From assembly GCF_001570905.1 (NCBI RefSeq), contig NZ_BCSO01000002.1:163100-227099 (forward strand): a DNA stretch of 64,000 nt, written 5' to 3'. This DNA comes from [Zimmermannella] alba NBRC 15616. GTDB lineage: Bacteria; Actinomycetota; Actinomycetes; Actinomycetales; Microbacteriaceae. The notes under the pieces were generated by a model. That model had not been told where the DNA came from. It saw nothing but the letters and a program-made list of their open reading frames with translations, and did no database searches. This document shows, piece after piece, positions 7,631 to 16,317 of this stretch (position 1 is the stretch's first letter; every line of letters begins with the position of its first letter). The position numbers were made by a program, and so were the translations under genes.

Positions 7631-8722
7631 ATGGGTCCGGAGGTAGAGCATGGCGACTATGACGTCGTGGTTGTCGGCGGCGGCCCCGCTGGTTTGCAGG
7701 CGGCCATGCTGCTTGCGCGCATGCAGCGGCCGACGCTCGTCATCGACTCGAATCGTCCGCGCCATGCCGCGACGCTCGCCGCGCACGCCTTCTTGACGCG
7801 CGACTACATCCCGCCGTTCGAGCTGCGTCAGGCGGGTCGCGACTCGGTCACGCACTATGAGCACGGCGAGGTCGCTTTTGGTGAGGTGACGTCGATCGAG
7901 GTGCTGCCGGAGGACGGTGACGATGCCCGCGCGGGTTACCGCTTCCGTGTGCAGTCGCGTTCCGTGCGCGGCTCTGCGCCGAAGGATGTGCGGGCGAAGT
8001 CCGTGCTCCTCACTGCTGGCATCTCCGAGCGTCTGCCGGAGGTCGAGAACCTCCGCGCTTTCTACGGGACGTCCATCCACTCCTGCCTTGCCTGCGACGC
8101 CTGGGACCACCGCGGCAAGCGTATTGCGCTTTTCGGGTACTCCGGGGCGCCGCGTCTTGATGAGCGGGCGGTGCTGCTCACGCAGTGGAGCGACGACGTC
8201 ATCCTCTTCGCTGACACGGATTCGGTGGACGAGGAAACGGCCGAGACGTTGCGGAACCGCGGCATCACGGTTGATCGTCGTCACGTGGTCGCGGCGGTGG
8301 GGGACCAGACGGGCTTGACTGGCCTCACGATCGAATGCTCGGAGGGCGAACGCTCCGTCGTCCCGGTCGACGCAGCCTTCGTGCGTCCTCACTACGAGGT
8401 CAAGCTTGGCTTCGCGGAGACGCTGGGCATTGCGGTGACCGCCGAGGGCTTCGTCCGTGTGGATGACGAGGGCCGCACTTCGGTGCCCGGCGTCTACGCG
8501 GCCGGCGAGGTGACACCTCCGGGCCCGCAGATGCTCATCATGGCGGCAGGCATGGGAGCGCACACGGCAGTGACTGTAAACCGCGATCTGCTCGGCCTTG
8601 GCCCGGATTTGCGTCGCCAGCGCGGTGCAGATGCGCGCGCTGATGCCGAACGCGGCTCGGTCGACGAGCAGCGAAGACACACCGGCGAGTCGGATTTGCG
8701 CAGGCGAGGTGAATTGCCCTAG
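7631..8722 (+). CDS. Thioredoxin reductase-like FAD/NAD(P) oxidoreductase
   Basis: The 363-residue protein has an N-terminal FAD dinucleotide fold (VVVVGGGPAGLQAA, about 12-25), a redox-type CLAC motif (C152 and C155) in the place of the thioredoxin reductase CxxC, and a C-terminal FAD motif VPGVYAAGEVTPPGPQ. It starts three bases after gltX, with GGGGGAG at the end of gltX as ribosome site, so the two are probably co-transcribed. Its second Rossmann region lacks a clean GxGxxA pattern (IALFGYSG), so NADPH use is uncertain. The partner (thioredoxin, ferredoxin or another thiol) is unknown. The basic C-terminal tail after residue 330 looks disordered. Confidence 0.85.
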   Translation: MGPEVEHGDYDVVVVGGGPAGLQAAMLLARMQRPTLVIDSNRPRHAATLAAHAFLTRDYIPPFELRQAGRDSVTHYEHGEVAFGEVTSIEVLPEDGDDARAGYRFRVQSRSVRGSAPKDVRAKSVLLTAGISERLPEVENLRAFYGTSIHSCLACDAWDHRGKRIALFGYSGAPRLDERAVLLTQWSDDVILFADTDSVDEETAETLRNRGITVDRRHVVAAVGDQTGLTGLTIECSEGERSVVPVDAAFVRPHYEVKLGFAETLGIAVTAEGFVRVDDEGRTSVPGVYAAGEVTPPGPQMLIMAAGMGAHTAVTVNRDLLGLGPDLRRQRGADARADAERGSVDEQRRHTGESDLRRRGELP

Positions 8723-8747
8723 GCTATCCGCTGGTGTTCTTCACCAT

Positions 8748-8819
8748 TGGGGTATGGTGTAATTGGCAACACGGCTGATTCTGGTTCAGTTGTTCTTGGT
8801 TCGAGTCCAGGTACCCCAG
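8748..8819 (+). tRNA. tRNA-Gln (anticodon CTG)
   Basis: The acceptor TGGGGTA (8748-8754) pairs with TACCCCA (8812-8818). The anticodon stem CTGA/TCAG encloses loop TTCTGGT, giving anticodon CTG. The T arm holds the standard GGTTCGAGTCC. CCA is not encoded. It lies 25 bases after the flavoprotein gene. Confidence 0.95.
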
Positions 8820-8823
8820 CGCG

Positions 8824-8853
8824 AAAGCTCCGGTCGCTGACCGGGGCTTTTTT
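8824..8853 (+). terminator. Intrinsic terminator after tRNA-Gln
   Basis: AAGCTCCGGTC and GACCGGGGCTT form a stem with a GCT loop, followed by a run of six T. Confidence 0.9.
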
Positions 8854-8989
8854 CGTTGCTCCGGCGCGGTTCGTTGCCTTCCAAGTGGCCCGCTTCGGCT
8901 TGCTCGGCTGTGGCGTGATCGCATCCGCTAAACTAATCGGCGTTCATTTTGACGGCTACCGCCAGCGTCGGCGGAAGGGGTTCCACGAC

Positions 8990-9400
8990 ATGCGTCGCGC
9001 CATCCTGCTCATTGCTGCCATCCTCACGGAAGTGGGTGGCTCACTCGCCCTCAAGGGCGGACTCGAATTTCCGTGGCTGTACGCACTGACAGTGCTCGGC
9101 TACGTTGCATCCTTCATCCTGCTCGCCATGGTGTTGAAGGCCGGGCTTCCGCTCGGCGTCACCTACGGCATTTGGGGTGCGACCGATGTTGCGCTCACGG
9201 CCATCGGCTCATCGCTCATCTTTGGCGAACCGTTCACGCCCCTGATGGGGCTCGGCATCGTCCTCGTTGCGGCCGGCGTGCTCTGCGTCGAATTTGGCGC
9301 CGCTGGCGGTTTCAAGGATGAGGATGAGGATTCGCCGCACGGTGTCGCCTTCGGTGGTGCACCTACCGGTCCCATCCCTGTCGTGACGGGAGGGAAGTAA
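8990..9400 (+). CDS. SMR-family multidrug efflux protein, subunit 1
   Basis: This 136-residue protein has four hydrophobic helices and the SMR signature around the essential membrane glutamate (ILTEVGGSLALKGG, E14), followed by PLGVTYGIWGATDVAL. A Gly-rich tail after residue 105 extends it beyond the usual ~110. The ATG at 8990 is used because GGAAGGGG precedes it by nine bases; the longer frame would include tRNA-Gln. It lacks the Trp that follows the Glu region in SugE/Gdx guanidinium exporters, so it looks more like EmrE types. It is four bases from a second SMR gene, so the two likely form an asymmetric heterodimer. Confidence 0.85.
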   Translation: MRRAILLIAAILTEVGGSLALKGGLEFPWLYALTVLGYVASFILLAMVLKAGLPLGVTYGIWGATDVALTAIGSSLIFGEPFTPLMGLGIVLVAAGVLCVEFGAAGGFKDEDEDSPHGVAFGGAPTGPIPVVTGGK

Positions 9401-9403
9401 ACC

Positions 9404-9721
9404 ATGTCGTGGCTCTGGCTCGCATTCGCGATCATCTTTGAGATCCTCGGGACGCTTTCCCTCAAGCAGGCGGCAACCGCGTCGAAGCGCTGGTATCTCG
9501 CCGTCGTTGCTGGCTACGGCATTTCCTACGCCTTTCTCGCGATGGCGCTCGCGGACATCCCGCTTGGTGTCGCCTATGGCATCTGGTCGGGCGTGGGCGT
9601 CGTGGCGATGGCCATCCTCGGCCGCCTCATCTTCAAGGAGCGCCTGACCTGGGTGATGGGGCTCGGTATTGTGCTCATCACGGGCGGTGTTGTGCTCATC
9701 CAGCTCGGCTCGACGGCGTAG
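9404..9721 (+). CDS. SMR-family multidrug efflux protein, subunit 2
   Basis: At 105 residues this is a standard-length SMR protein with four helices and the signature FEILGTLSLKQA (E13), then PLGVAYGIWSGVGVVAMAILG. It should exchange protons for cationic, lipophilic compounds across the inner membrane. It is paired with the SMR gene directly upstream, whose stop is four bases away. Paired SMR genes usually encode proteins of opposite topology acting together. The substrate is unknown. Confidence 0.87.
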   Translation: MSWLWLAFAIIFEILGTLSLKQAATASKRWYLAVVAGYGISYAFLAMALADIPLGVAYGIWSGVGVVAMAILGRLIFKERLTWVMGLGIVLITGGVVLIQLGSTA

Positions 9722-9765
9722 CGTGCTCGCGAGAACGTGGGCGACACACCGAGCTCGTCGCGATG

Positions 9766-9795
9766 TTGCGTTGCGTACAAAAGCTGTGGCATAGT
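9766..9795 (+). promoter_or_regulatory. Possible promoter of tRNA-Glu
   Basis: TTGCGT (9766-9771) and CATAGT (9790-9795) are spaced by 18 bp, 36 bases before the tRNA. The match is weak. Confidence 0.3.
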
Positions 9796-9830
9796 AGTCG
9801 AGTTGTCAGCGCGCAGGCGCTCAACAGTCC

Positions 9831-9906
9831 GGCCCCATCGTTTAGCGGCCTAGGACGCCGCCCTCTCACGGCGGTAGCGCGGGTTCAAATCCCGCTGGGG
9901 TCACCA
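9831..9906 (+). tRNA. tRNA-Glu (anticodon CTC), CCA encoded
   Basis: The acceptor GGCCCCA (9831-9837) pairs with TGGGGTC (9896-9902). The stem CCGCC/GGCGG encloses loop CTCTCAC, giving anticodon CTC. The T arm is GGGTTCAAATCCC. Discriminator A (9903) is followed by encoded CCA (9904-9906), unlike the neighbouring tRNA-Gln. Confidence 0.96.
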
Positions 9907-9909
9907 AAA

Positions 9910-9940
9910 AAAGCGCCCTCCCGAAACGGGAGGGCGCTTT
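9910..9940 (+). terminator. Intrinsic terminator after tRNA-Glu
   Basis: A perfect stem AAAGCGCCCTCCCG/CGGGAGGGCGCTTT closes on an AAA loop. Because it is flanked by A and T runs it could act in both directions. Confidence 0.9.
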
Positions 9941-10044
9941 GGTGTTTCCACCAGCTTGTCGCCACTCATCGAGAGCCAAGCTGAAACCCGGATGCCGTAC
10001 CATGAGCGAATCGTCCGCATCGTCCGGCCTGAAGGTGTCAGCTA

Positions 10045-10926
10045 GTGCAAGCAGAGTTTTCCACCACCTACGAGCGTTCTTTCGGCTCGCTGACACTGCA
10101 TGTGTCGGCCGCGAGCAACGTCGGCCTGGTCCGCCAGATCAACGAGGACTCGTTCTTCGCGAAGGCGCCGGTGTTCTTCGTGGCTGACGGCATGGGCGGC
10201 CACGCCTACGGCGATCGCGCGAGCCAGACCGTTGCTCGCACCTTCGACGAGGCCGTTGACTCGGAAGAGCCGCTTCGCCCGGAGCGCGTGCTCGAGCTCA
10301 TCGACGAGGCGAACACGAAGGTTCAGCAACTCATCACCGAAGACGACGGGCCCGGCGCTGTTGCTGGCACGACGCTCTCGGGTATCGCCCTCGTTGATGT
10401 CGAGGAGATCGGCGGCGACGACCTCCACTGGATGATCTACAACGTCGGTGACTCGCGCGTGTACGGCTGGAACGGCCGCTCGCTCATCCAGGTCACGGTC
10501 GACCACTCGGCCGTGCAGGAAATGGTCACGATGGGGCTCATCACTCCCGCCGACGCGCTCATCCACCCTGACCGCAACGTCATTACGCGCGCGGTGGGTT
10601 CGGAGCGCCACGTCGAAACCGACATTTGGCTCATGCCCACGCGCGGCCACCAGGTGTTCCTGCTGTGCTCGGACGGTCTCACGAAGGAACTCGACGACAC
10701 GCAGATCGCCCAGGTGATGACCGAATACAGCACCCAGGCAGAGCCCTCCATCACGCTCTCGGAAGCCCTCGTTGAGGCAGCCGTTGCTGCCGGTGGCCGC
10801 GACAACATCACGGTCGTGGTCGTCGAATCCGAGATCATCGCCAACATCAGTGCAACGGCGGGCCCGGCCGCCGAGTCGAACCTCACTCCCGAGCAGGAAC
10901 AAACCACGCCGAGGACAGCGGAATGA
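10045..10926 (+). CDS. PP2C-family Ser/Thr protein phosphatase
   Basis: The 293-residue cytoplasmic protein has the PP2C motifs in order: VRQINEDSFF (N33, E34, D35), FVADGMGGHAYGDRAS (metal ligand D48), GTTLSGI, YNVGDSRVYGW, ITRAVG, LLCSDGL and GGRDNITVVVV (about 251-261). It should remove phosphate from Ser/Thr residues with Mn2+ or Mg2+ at the active site. The GTG at 10045 follows GAAGG at a suitable distance. It opens the locus and overlaps the next FHA gene by ATGA, so it is translationally coupled to it. It is the natural antagonist of the kinase at 14441. Confidence 0.93.
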   Translation: MQAEFSTTYERSFGSLTLHVSAASNVGLVRQINEDSFFAKAPVFFVADGMGGHAYGDRASQTVARTFDEAVDSEEPLRPERVLELIDEANTKVQQLITEDDGPGAVAGTTLSGIALVDVEEIGGDDLHWMIYNVGDSRVYGWNGRSLIQVTVDHSAVQEMVTMGLITPADALIHPDRNVITRAVGSERHVETDIWLMPTRGHQVFLLCSDGLTKELDDTQIAQVMTEYSTQAEPSITLSEALVEAAVAAGGRDNITVVVVESEIIANISATAGPAAESNLTPEQEQTTPRTAE

Positions 10927-13900
10927 CGTCATCACCCTTCGAGTTCGGCGGTCGAACGTGGCTCTATGTCGAGGGGGGCCAGCTTCAGCTCCTCATCGAT
11001 GAGGATGCGCACGCACGCCAGCTGGAACGAATCCAGGATGCGGCGAGTGACGGGCTCGAAGATGTGCTCGATGCCATCCTCTCGCGTGGGCTTCGCCGGG
11101 CTCCTGAATTCGTGCTGCTTGAGAACTCGCACTCGAAGGGGCACGCCTTTGTGCGTGCAGATCTTTCGGTTCGTGTGGACGGCGCGGTTGAGGCCTGCGG
11201 CGGGCGACTGAGCTGGGCTGAGCTTGTCTTGTCGGATCCCCGACTGGAGGCATCCACTGCTGACGGCAGCGCGTGGTTCGCGCTTGAGCCTGGCAAGGCA
11301 CCTGAGGTCATCGAAGCTCCGGCAGAGGCTGCGAAGCCGTCGGCCGATGAGGAAGCCGCGGAGTCGGCGGTCGTGAGCGACGAGCCGAAGTCGGAAGCTG
11401 AAGAACCTGGCGAAGATGCCGCTGCTGTGGTGGCAGGCGCTGCAACCGTTGGGGCTGCGGCGGTTGCTGCCGCTGCGACGGGCGACGAGGCGCAGACGGA
11501 CGAGACTCCTGAAGTGCCCGCGAGTGAGGAATCGAAGGCCGACGACGGCGAGGGCGCCGAACAGCCTGATGACAAGACGGGTGACGACGCGCAGGCTGAG
11601 GACGAGCAGGCTGAACTCGACGCTGAGGGCGAGCAGCCCGAGCTGGAGACTGACGTGTCGACGTCGGACGAGGAGACATCTGAGGAGTCTGAGCCTCAAG
11701 CCGAGGCTGATGAAGCGAAGGACGGCGAGGAGCCGTCTGACGCGAAGGCTGACACGAAAGACGAGGCGTCGGAGTCAGACGAGACGTCGGATGATGAGAA
11801 GTCCGACGAGAAGCTTGAGCCGAAGGACGACAACGACACCGCGGAGCCGAAGGCTGACGACGAAAAGGGCGGCGAGGAATCCGACGGTGAGAAGGCCGAA
11901 GGCAAGGCTGACGATACGGCCGAGTCGAAGTCCGACGGGGAGAAGGCCGAGGCCGAGAAGTCGTCTGACGACGAGAAGGCCGAGGCCGAGAAGTCGTCTG
12001 ACGACGAGAAGGCCGCGTCCGAAATGTCGTCCGACGATGACAAGGCAGAGGCTGGCAAGAAGGCCGAGGACGAGAAGCCATCCAAGGACGCGAAGTCTGA
12101 CGACGCCGCATCCGAAGAGATGAAGCCAGCAGCTGCCTCCGCCGACGTGCCGAAGGGCCAGATCGACCCGAACGCTGACCCCAACCTTGACTTCACCGGG
12201 ATCGAGGGCGTCGCCCCCGACATCATCGAGATGCTGCAGGGCAAGCGCCCGATCCCGACGATGGAACAGCTCCTCATCGAGGCCGGGATCGACCCGAACC
12301 AGGAGTTCACGAGCCGACCGCAGGTCCGCAACGTCCGCGGTGAGATCATGCAGGCCCGCCGAAAGCTCCGCGAGCGTGAGCGTGATCAGCAAAAGCGTGC
12401 CCGTCAGGCAGAGCGCGAGAAGGCCGAGGCCGAGCGCAAGGCGAAGACCGCCGCCCAGAACAAGGAACGCGAAAAGCAAGAGGCCGAACGCAAGGCGACC
12501 CGCGCCGCAGTCGCTGCTGAGCGTGACAAACAGGTTCGGGAACGCGCCCTCGCAAGCCGCTGGCAGGCGAGCGCCTCCGCATCCCGAGGACGTGCCGCAG
12601 CATCGAAGCCGGAGCCGACTGAAGACGAGAAGTCCGAGCGCGAGAAGCGGCGCGCGGAGCGTAAGGCCAAGGAGGCCGCGCGCGCTGCCGCCTTCGCCGC
12701 ACAGCACGGTGGGGGAGCAGCGGCTCCCGCAACGGCCGCTGCTGCCGCCGCTGCAGTACCAAACGCACAGGCCGCAGCGGCCGCGCCCGCAGCAGCCCCT
12801 GCTGTCGACACCTCGAACATGAGCGAGCGAGAGCGCCGTCGCGCGCGCTTCGCCGAGCGCCGTGCGGCCCGACGTGCCCGCGCTGCTGCCGCGGCCCGAG
12901 GCGAGTCCGTCGACACCGCGACGCCAGCAGCGCCCGTGAGCGCCCCGGAGGCTGCCCCTCCCGCCGAGCAGCCCGCAGCAACTCCTGCTCAGCCGCAGGC
13001 GGATGCAGCAGTGCAGCAGACGGCAACGAACCCGGCCCAGCCCGAGGCCGCACAGCCACAGACGGCTATGCCTCAGGCTGCGGTCCCCGGTGCGCCCCAG
13101 CAACCGGGTCAGGTCATGCCGGATGCCGCCGCACAGACAGCGGCACTCGCCGCAGCTCAGCAAGCAGCTGCCCTGCAGGCAAGTGCGCAGCAGGCTCTGC
13201 CGCAGCAGCTCGCCGGCCAGCAGCTTGACCCGCAGCAGCTCGCGGCGCAGCAGGCGCAGCAGTCCCAGGCCCCGCAGGGTATCGGCGCAGAGACCACACC
13301 CTCGCAGCCCGCCTCAGCGGCAGCCGCGCCCGACTTCGCGCCACAGCCCGCCCAAACGGCGCAGCCCACGCAGCGGGTGCCCCCGGCAGAACCTCCCTCG
13401 GTGGCACCCGCGGCGCCTGCGGCACCCGCCGCGGCCGAGCAGGCCGACGACGACTTCGACCCGACGGCTTACGACTTCCTCTTCGGCAGCACGGTTACCG
13501 TGAACCAGCTCGCCAAGGAGCGCAGCGCCGCGGCGGAGCAGGCCACGGCAGCACCCGCAGCCGAACCCGCCCCCGAGGCAGCAGTTCCGGCGTCCGCACC
13601 CGCGGCTCCGCAGATGCCTGCGATGCCACCAGCGCCCCCTGCCGCATCCGTGCCACCGGCGCCCCCTGCCGCACCGCTCGGTCAGATGCCGCCCGCACCG
13701 GCGATGCCCGCGGCCCAGCCGTCAATGCCCACACCGGCACACCCCGCCTTCCAGCAGGAGATGCCGTTGCCGCAGCCTCCGACAGCAGCCGAGGCACAGC
13801 TTGGTGACCACGACGGCCACACCGTCATGAGCAGCCAGGTCCGCGCATGGCGCCAGCAGCCGGGCCGTCACGCGGGTCCGCTCGTCGCAGACCCGAGCCA

Positions 13901-14438
13901 GATCGCCGAGGCGCCGGCCGTTGACGACGGCAATCACGATGGTCACACCGTCCGAGCTGACCTCGTGGCCCGCCTGCGCGCCCGCTACGGGACGGCAGCA
14001 CCCGCAGCAGATCAGCCCGCAGCACCCGCAGCAGGACCGATTGCTGCGCCACCTGCGGTGCCCGCACAGGTCCCCTCCGCGAGCATTGTTGTCGAGACAT
14101 CCTCGGGTGATGTGCGGCCTCTTACGGGCGTCATCATCTACGGTCGTGCCCCGAGCGCCGACCACCCGGGAGTGATGGCAGGACTCTCGCCGCAGCTGGC
14201 ACATGTCCGACCAGAGACGGTTCTTCTGCACGGTTCGACGGATATTTCCCGCAACCACGTTCGGATTTCACTCGAAGGTGGTGTGATTGTCGTAACCGAC
14301 CTCCACTCGCGTAACGGCACTGACGTCACGCTCCCTGAGCGTCCCAAGCAGCGCCTCCGCGGTGGAGAGCCGACCGCCGTTCTCCCCGGTACCGTCGTCG
14401 ATCTCGGCGATGGCATCACCCTCACCATCCGAAAGTAG
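10923..14438 (+). CDS. Large FHA-domain scaffold protein with acidic and Ala/Pro-rich regions
   Basis: This 1171-residue protein has four parts. Residues 1-110 form a folded N-terminal domain I do not recognise. About 110-410 is extremely acidic (Asp/Glu/Ser/Lys repeats, including a perfect 33-bp tandem duplication at 11943-12008). About 470-560 is a charged Lys/Arg/Glu stretch likely to be helical. About 560-960 is Ala/Pro/Gln-rich linker. The C-terminus is an FHA domain, with IIYGRAP (about 1069), SRNHVRI (about 1109) and HSRNGTDV (about 1127), which binds phosphothreonine. Before it lie two copies of HDGHTV (about 962 and 1003) that may be kinase sites. No membrane segment is seen. It lies between the phosphatase and kinase genes, two bases before the kinase start. 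Confidence 0.85.
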   Translation: MTSSPFEFGGRTWLYVEGGQLQLLIDEDAHARQLERIQDAASDGLEDVLDAILSRGLRRAPEFVLLENSHSKGHAFVRADLSVRVDGAVEACGGRLSWAELVLSDPRLEASTADGSAWFALEPGKAPEVIEAPAEAAKPSADEEAAESAVVSDEPKSEAEEPGEDAAAVVAGAATVGAAAVAAAATGDEAQTDETPEVPASEESKADDGEGAEQPDDKTGDDAQAEDEQAELDAEGEQPELETDVSTSDEETSEESEPQAEADEAKDGEEPSDAKADTKDEASESDETSDDEKSDEKLEPKDDNDTAEPKADDEKGGEESDGEKAEGKADDTAESKSDGEKAEAEKSSDDEKAEAEKSSDDEKAASEMSSDDDKAEAGKKAEDEKPSKDAKSDDAASEEMKPAAASADVPKGQIDPNADPNLDFTGIEGVAPDIIEMLQGKRPIPTMEQLLIEAGIDPNQEFTSRPQVRNVRGEIMQARRKLRERERDQQKRARQAEREKAEAERKAKTAAQNKEREKQEAERKATRAAVAAERDKQVRERALASRWQASASASRGRAAASKPEPTEDEKSEREKRRAERKAKEAARAAAFAAQHGGGAAAPATAAAAAAAVPNAQAAAAAPAAAPAVDTSNMSERERRRARFAERRAARRARAAAAARGESVDTATPAAPVSAPEAAPPAEQPAATPAQPQADAAVQQTATNPAQPEAAQPQTAMPQAAVPGAPQQPGQVMPDAAAQTAALAAAQQAAALQASAQQALPQQLAGQQLDPQQLAAQQAQQSQAPQGIGAETTPSQPASAAAAPDFAPQPAQTAQPTQRVPPAEPPSVAPAAPAAPAAAEQADDDFDPTAYDFLFGSTVTVNQLAKERSAAAEQATAAPAAEPAPEAAVPASAPAAPQMPAMPPAPPAASVPPAPPAAPLGQMPPAPAMPAAQPSMPTPAHPAFQQEMPLPQPPTAAEAQLGDHDGHTVMSSQVRAWRQQPGRHAGPLVADPSQIAEAPAVDDGNHDGHTVRADLVARLRARYGTAAPAADQPAAPAAGPIAAPPAVPAQVPSASIVVETSSGDVRPLTGVIIYGRAPSADHPGVMAGLSPQLAHVRPETVLLHGSTDISRNHVRISLEGGVIVVTDLHSRNGTDVTLPERPKQRLRGGEPTAVLPGTVVDLGDGITLTIRK
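11943..12008 (+). repeat. Perfect 33-bp tandem duplication in the acidic region of the FHA scaffold
   Basis: Two identical in-frame 33-bp units (11943-11975, 11976-12008) encode KAEAEKSSDDE twice, and degenerate copies follow. The identical codons point to a recent duplication or slippage. Confidence 0.85.
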
Positions 14439-14440
14439 AC

Positions 14441-16267
14441 ATGTCCACCACGCGCCGCGCCCCTGCGCAGCCGCCCGAGCTGCCAGGATTCGTCTTCCAG
14501 CGTCTGCTCGGTTCCGGTGGCTTCAGCGACGTCTACCTCTACGAACAGCAGCTGCCTCGCCGCCTCGTCGCGGTGAAGGTGCTGCTCGGTGGTGACGACC
14601 TCAACGAGACGAGTCGTCAGGCGTTCATCGGTGAGGCGAACCTCATGGCGCAGGTGTCGTCGCACCCCTACATCGTGACGATCTTCCACGCTGACGTTGC
14701 GCAGGACGGGCGTCCCTACTTCGTCATGGAGTATGCCCCCGGCAAGAGCCTCTCGGAGCGCTACAAGACCGAGACGATCCCGATCGAAGAAGTCCTCCGC
14801 ACTGGCGTGCGTGTCTCGAGCGCGGTGGCCACAGCCCACCAGGTCGGCATCCTCCACCGCGACATCAAGCCCGCGAACATCCTCTCGAACGACTACGGCT
14901 GGCCGGCCCTCACCGACTTTGGTATCTCAAGCGCCGTCGACGACGACCTCGCCGATGCCGCGCAGGGTGCTGGTGCCTCGGCAGGTATGTCGGTGCCGTG
15001 GTCGCCGCCCGAAATGTTCGACGACGACCCGAACCCGGATGTGCGTTCGGAAGTTTTCTCGCTCGCCGCGACCATCTACACGATCGCGGCCGGCCACTCG
15101 CCCTTCGAGCAGCCCGGCAAGCCGAACGGCACGATCGAGCTCATCGCCCGCATCGAGCGCGGTCAGATCACCCCGATCACGCGACCGGACGTGCCCCGCA
15201 CGCTCATCTCGGTGCTCCAGCGCGCCATGTCGGTGCGCCCGAACGACCGCTACCAGAGTGCGATCGACTTCGCTCGCGCGTTGCAGCGCGTCGAACTCGA
15301 ACTCGGCTACCCGCCGACGCCGATCGATGTTCCCAAGCTGCACATTGCAGCGCCCGACCGATCCGGGGCCCCTGACGGCGACGAGACGAGCATCCGCCAC
15401 GTTGAGAACATCGACGCGCAGGGCGCCTACGAAGGCAGCCGCGCAAGCCAGGCCGAGCGCACCTCGACTCGCGCCATCGCACGCGTTGCCGCACAGCAGA
15501 CCACCACACCGCAGGTCGCATCCGGATGGAGCGCAGCCGCCGAGCAGCCGACGACTGCAGCTGCGATCCCGAGGCTTGACCCGAGCCTGGCGAGTGCGCC
15601 CGAGACACCCGCCCACAAGGTGCCTGACTTTGGTGCGGCACCCGAGCTGCGCATCAACCGCGGCAGCGAACGGGCATCCACTCCGGTTTTTGAACGCCAG
15701 CGTATTGAGCTGCCCGAAGACACCGCCAGCGGTGCCGACATTGCGGCGCTCCGCTCGCGCGGCACCGTCTCGCAGACCTCGAGCATGGAACACCGTGGTC
15801 GCCAGCGGGGCGACCACGAGAACCCCTACGGTGACGCACCCAAGCCGAAGAACTCGAACCTGCTCGTCGGCATCCTCGCGGGCATCATCGTCGTCCTCAT
15901 CGCGGTGCTCGTCGTCCTCGGCTGGGTGTTCCGCCCGAAGGACACCCCGACTGGCCAGGGCGACGCTGGGCAAGGCCCCGTCACCGTGGGCCAGCAGGGT
16001 TTCCCGCCTGCACCGGTCGCCCCGGTCGTCGTGCGCTCGCCAGACGGCTACATCACCTTCCGCTGGCAGAACCCCGACCCGCAGAACGGCGACACCTACT
16101 ACTGGCGCGTCTCCGACAAGTCGCAGCCGGGCGAAACCACGGATGAGCCGACCGCCGTCGTCGGCCCGTCACCTGAAGGTGTCAAGGTGTGCATCGACGT
16201 GGAGATTCGCCGGAACGGCAAGACGAGCGCCGAACCGCTCGTGGCCTGCTACCCGCAGGGTTCCTAG
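14441..16267 (+). CDS. Transmembrane Ser/Thr protein kinase, PknB/Pkb2-like
   Basis: This 608-residue kinase has an intact Hanks-type domain (about 17-290): glycine loop LGSGGFSDVYL (23-33), ATP lysine in VAVKVLL (K46), catalytic loop ILHRDIKPANIL (about 138-149), Mg-binding DFG (about 160-162) and a PPE in place of APE. A disordered linker follows. One membrane helix (about 472-497) leads to a small extracytoplasmic domain that looks Fn3-like (SPDGYITFRWQNPDPQNGD) and has no PASTA repeats. It should sense an envelope signal and phosphorylate cytoplasmic FHA partners. It is directly downstream of the FHA scaffold. The closest described context is pkb2 of the bifidobacterial PFNA cluster. Confidence 0.93.
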   Translation: MSTTRRAPAQPPELPGFVFQRLLGSGGFSDVYLYEQQLPRRLVAVKVLLGGDDLNETSRQAFIGEANLMAQVSSHPYIVTIFHADVAQDGRPYFVMEYAPGKSLSERYKTETIPIEEVLRTGVRVSSAVATAHQVGILHRDIKPANILSNDYGWPALTDFGISSAVDDDLADAAQGAGASAGMSVPWSPPEMFDDDPNPDVRSEVFSLAATIYTIAAGHSPFEQPGKPNGTIELIARIERGQITPITRPDVPRTLISVLQRAMSVRPNDRYQSAIDFARALQRVELELGYPPTPIDVPKLHIAAPDRSGAPDGDETSIRHVENIDAQGAYEGSRASQAERTSTRAIARVAAQQTTTPQVASGWSAAAEQPTTAAAIPRLDPSLASAPETPAHKVPDFGAAPELRINRGSERASTPVFERQRIELPEDTASGADIAALRSRGTVSQTSSMEHRGRQRGDHENPYGDAPKPKNSNLLVGILAGIIVVLIAVLVVLGWVFRPKDTPTGQGDAGQGPVTVGQQGFPPAPVAPVVVRSPDGYITFRWQNPDPQNGDTYYWRVSDKSQPGETTDEPTAVVGPSPEGVKVCIDVEIRRNGKTSAEPLVACYPQGS

Positions 16268-16317
16268 CGCGTTCCACCACTGGATTTCAACATTGGATGT
16301 GAGAGGGCAGAGCGGAC

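Noticed and set aside
5969..8680. A 903-codon minus-strand frame antisense to gltX and the flavoprotein gene
   Set aside because: It is the mirror of two well-supported plus-strand genes in GC-rich DNA. Its protein is Arg/His/Val-rich without any domain.
8880..8989. Guanidine riboswitch before the SMR pair
   Set aside because: SMR genes often follow such riboswitches, and there is a small CCGCC/GGCGG hairpin with a nearby ACGG. The paired ACGR-loop hairpins or class I core are not present, and the proteins look EmrE-like.
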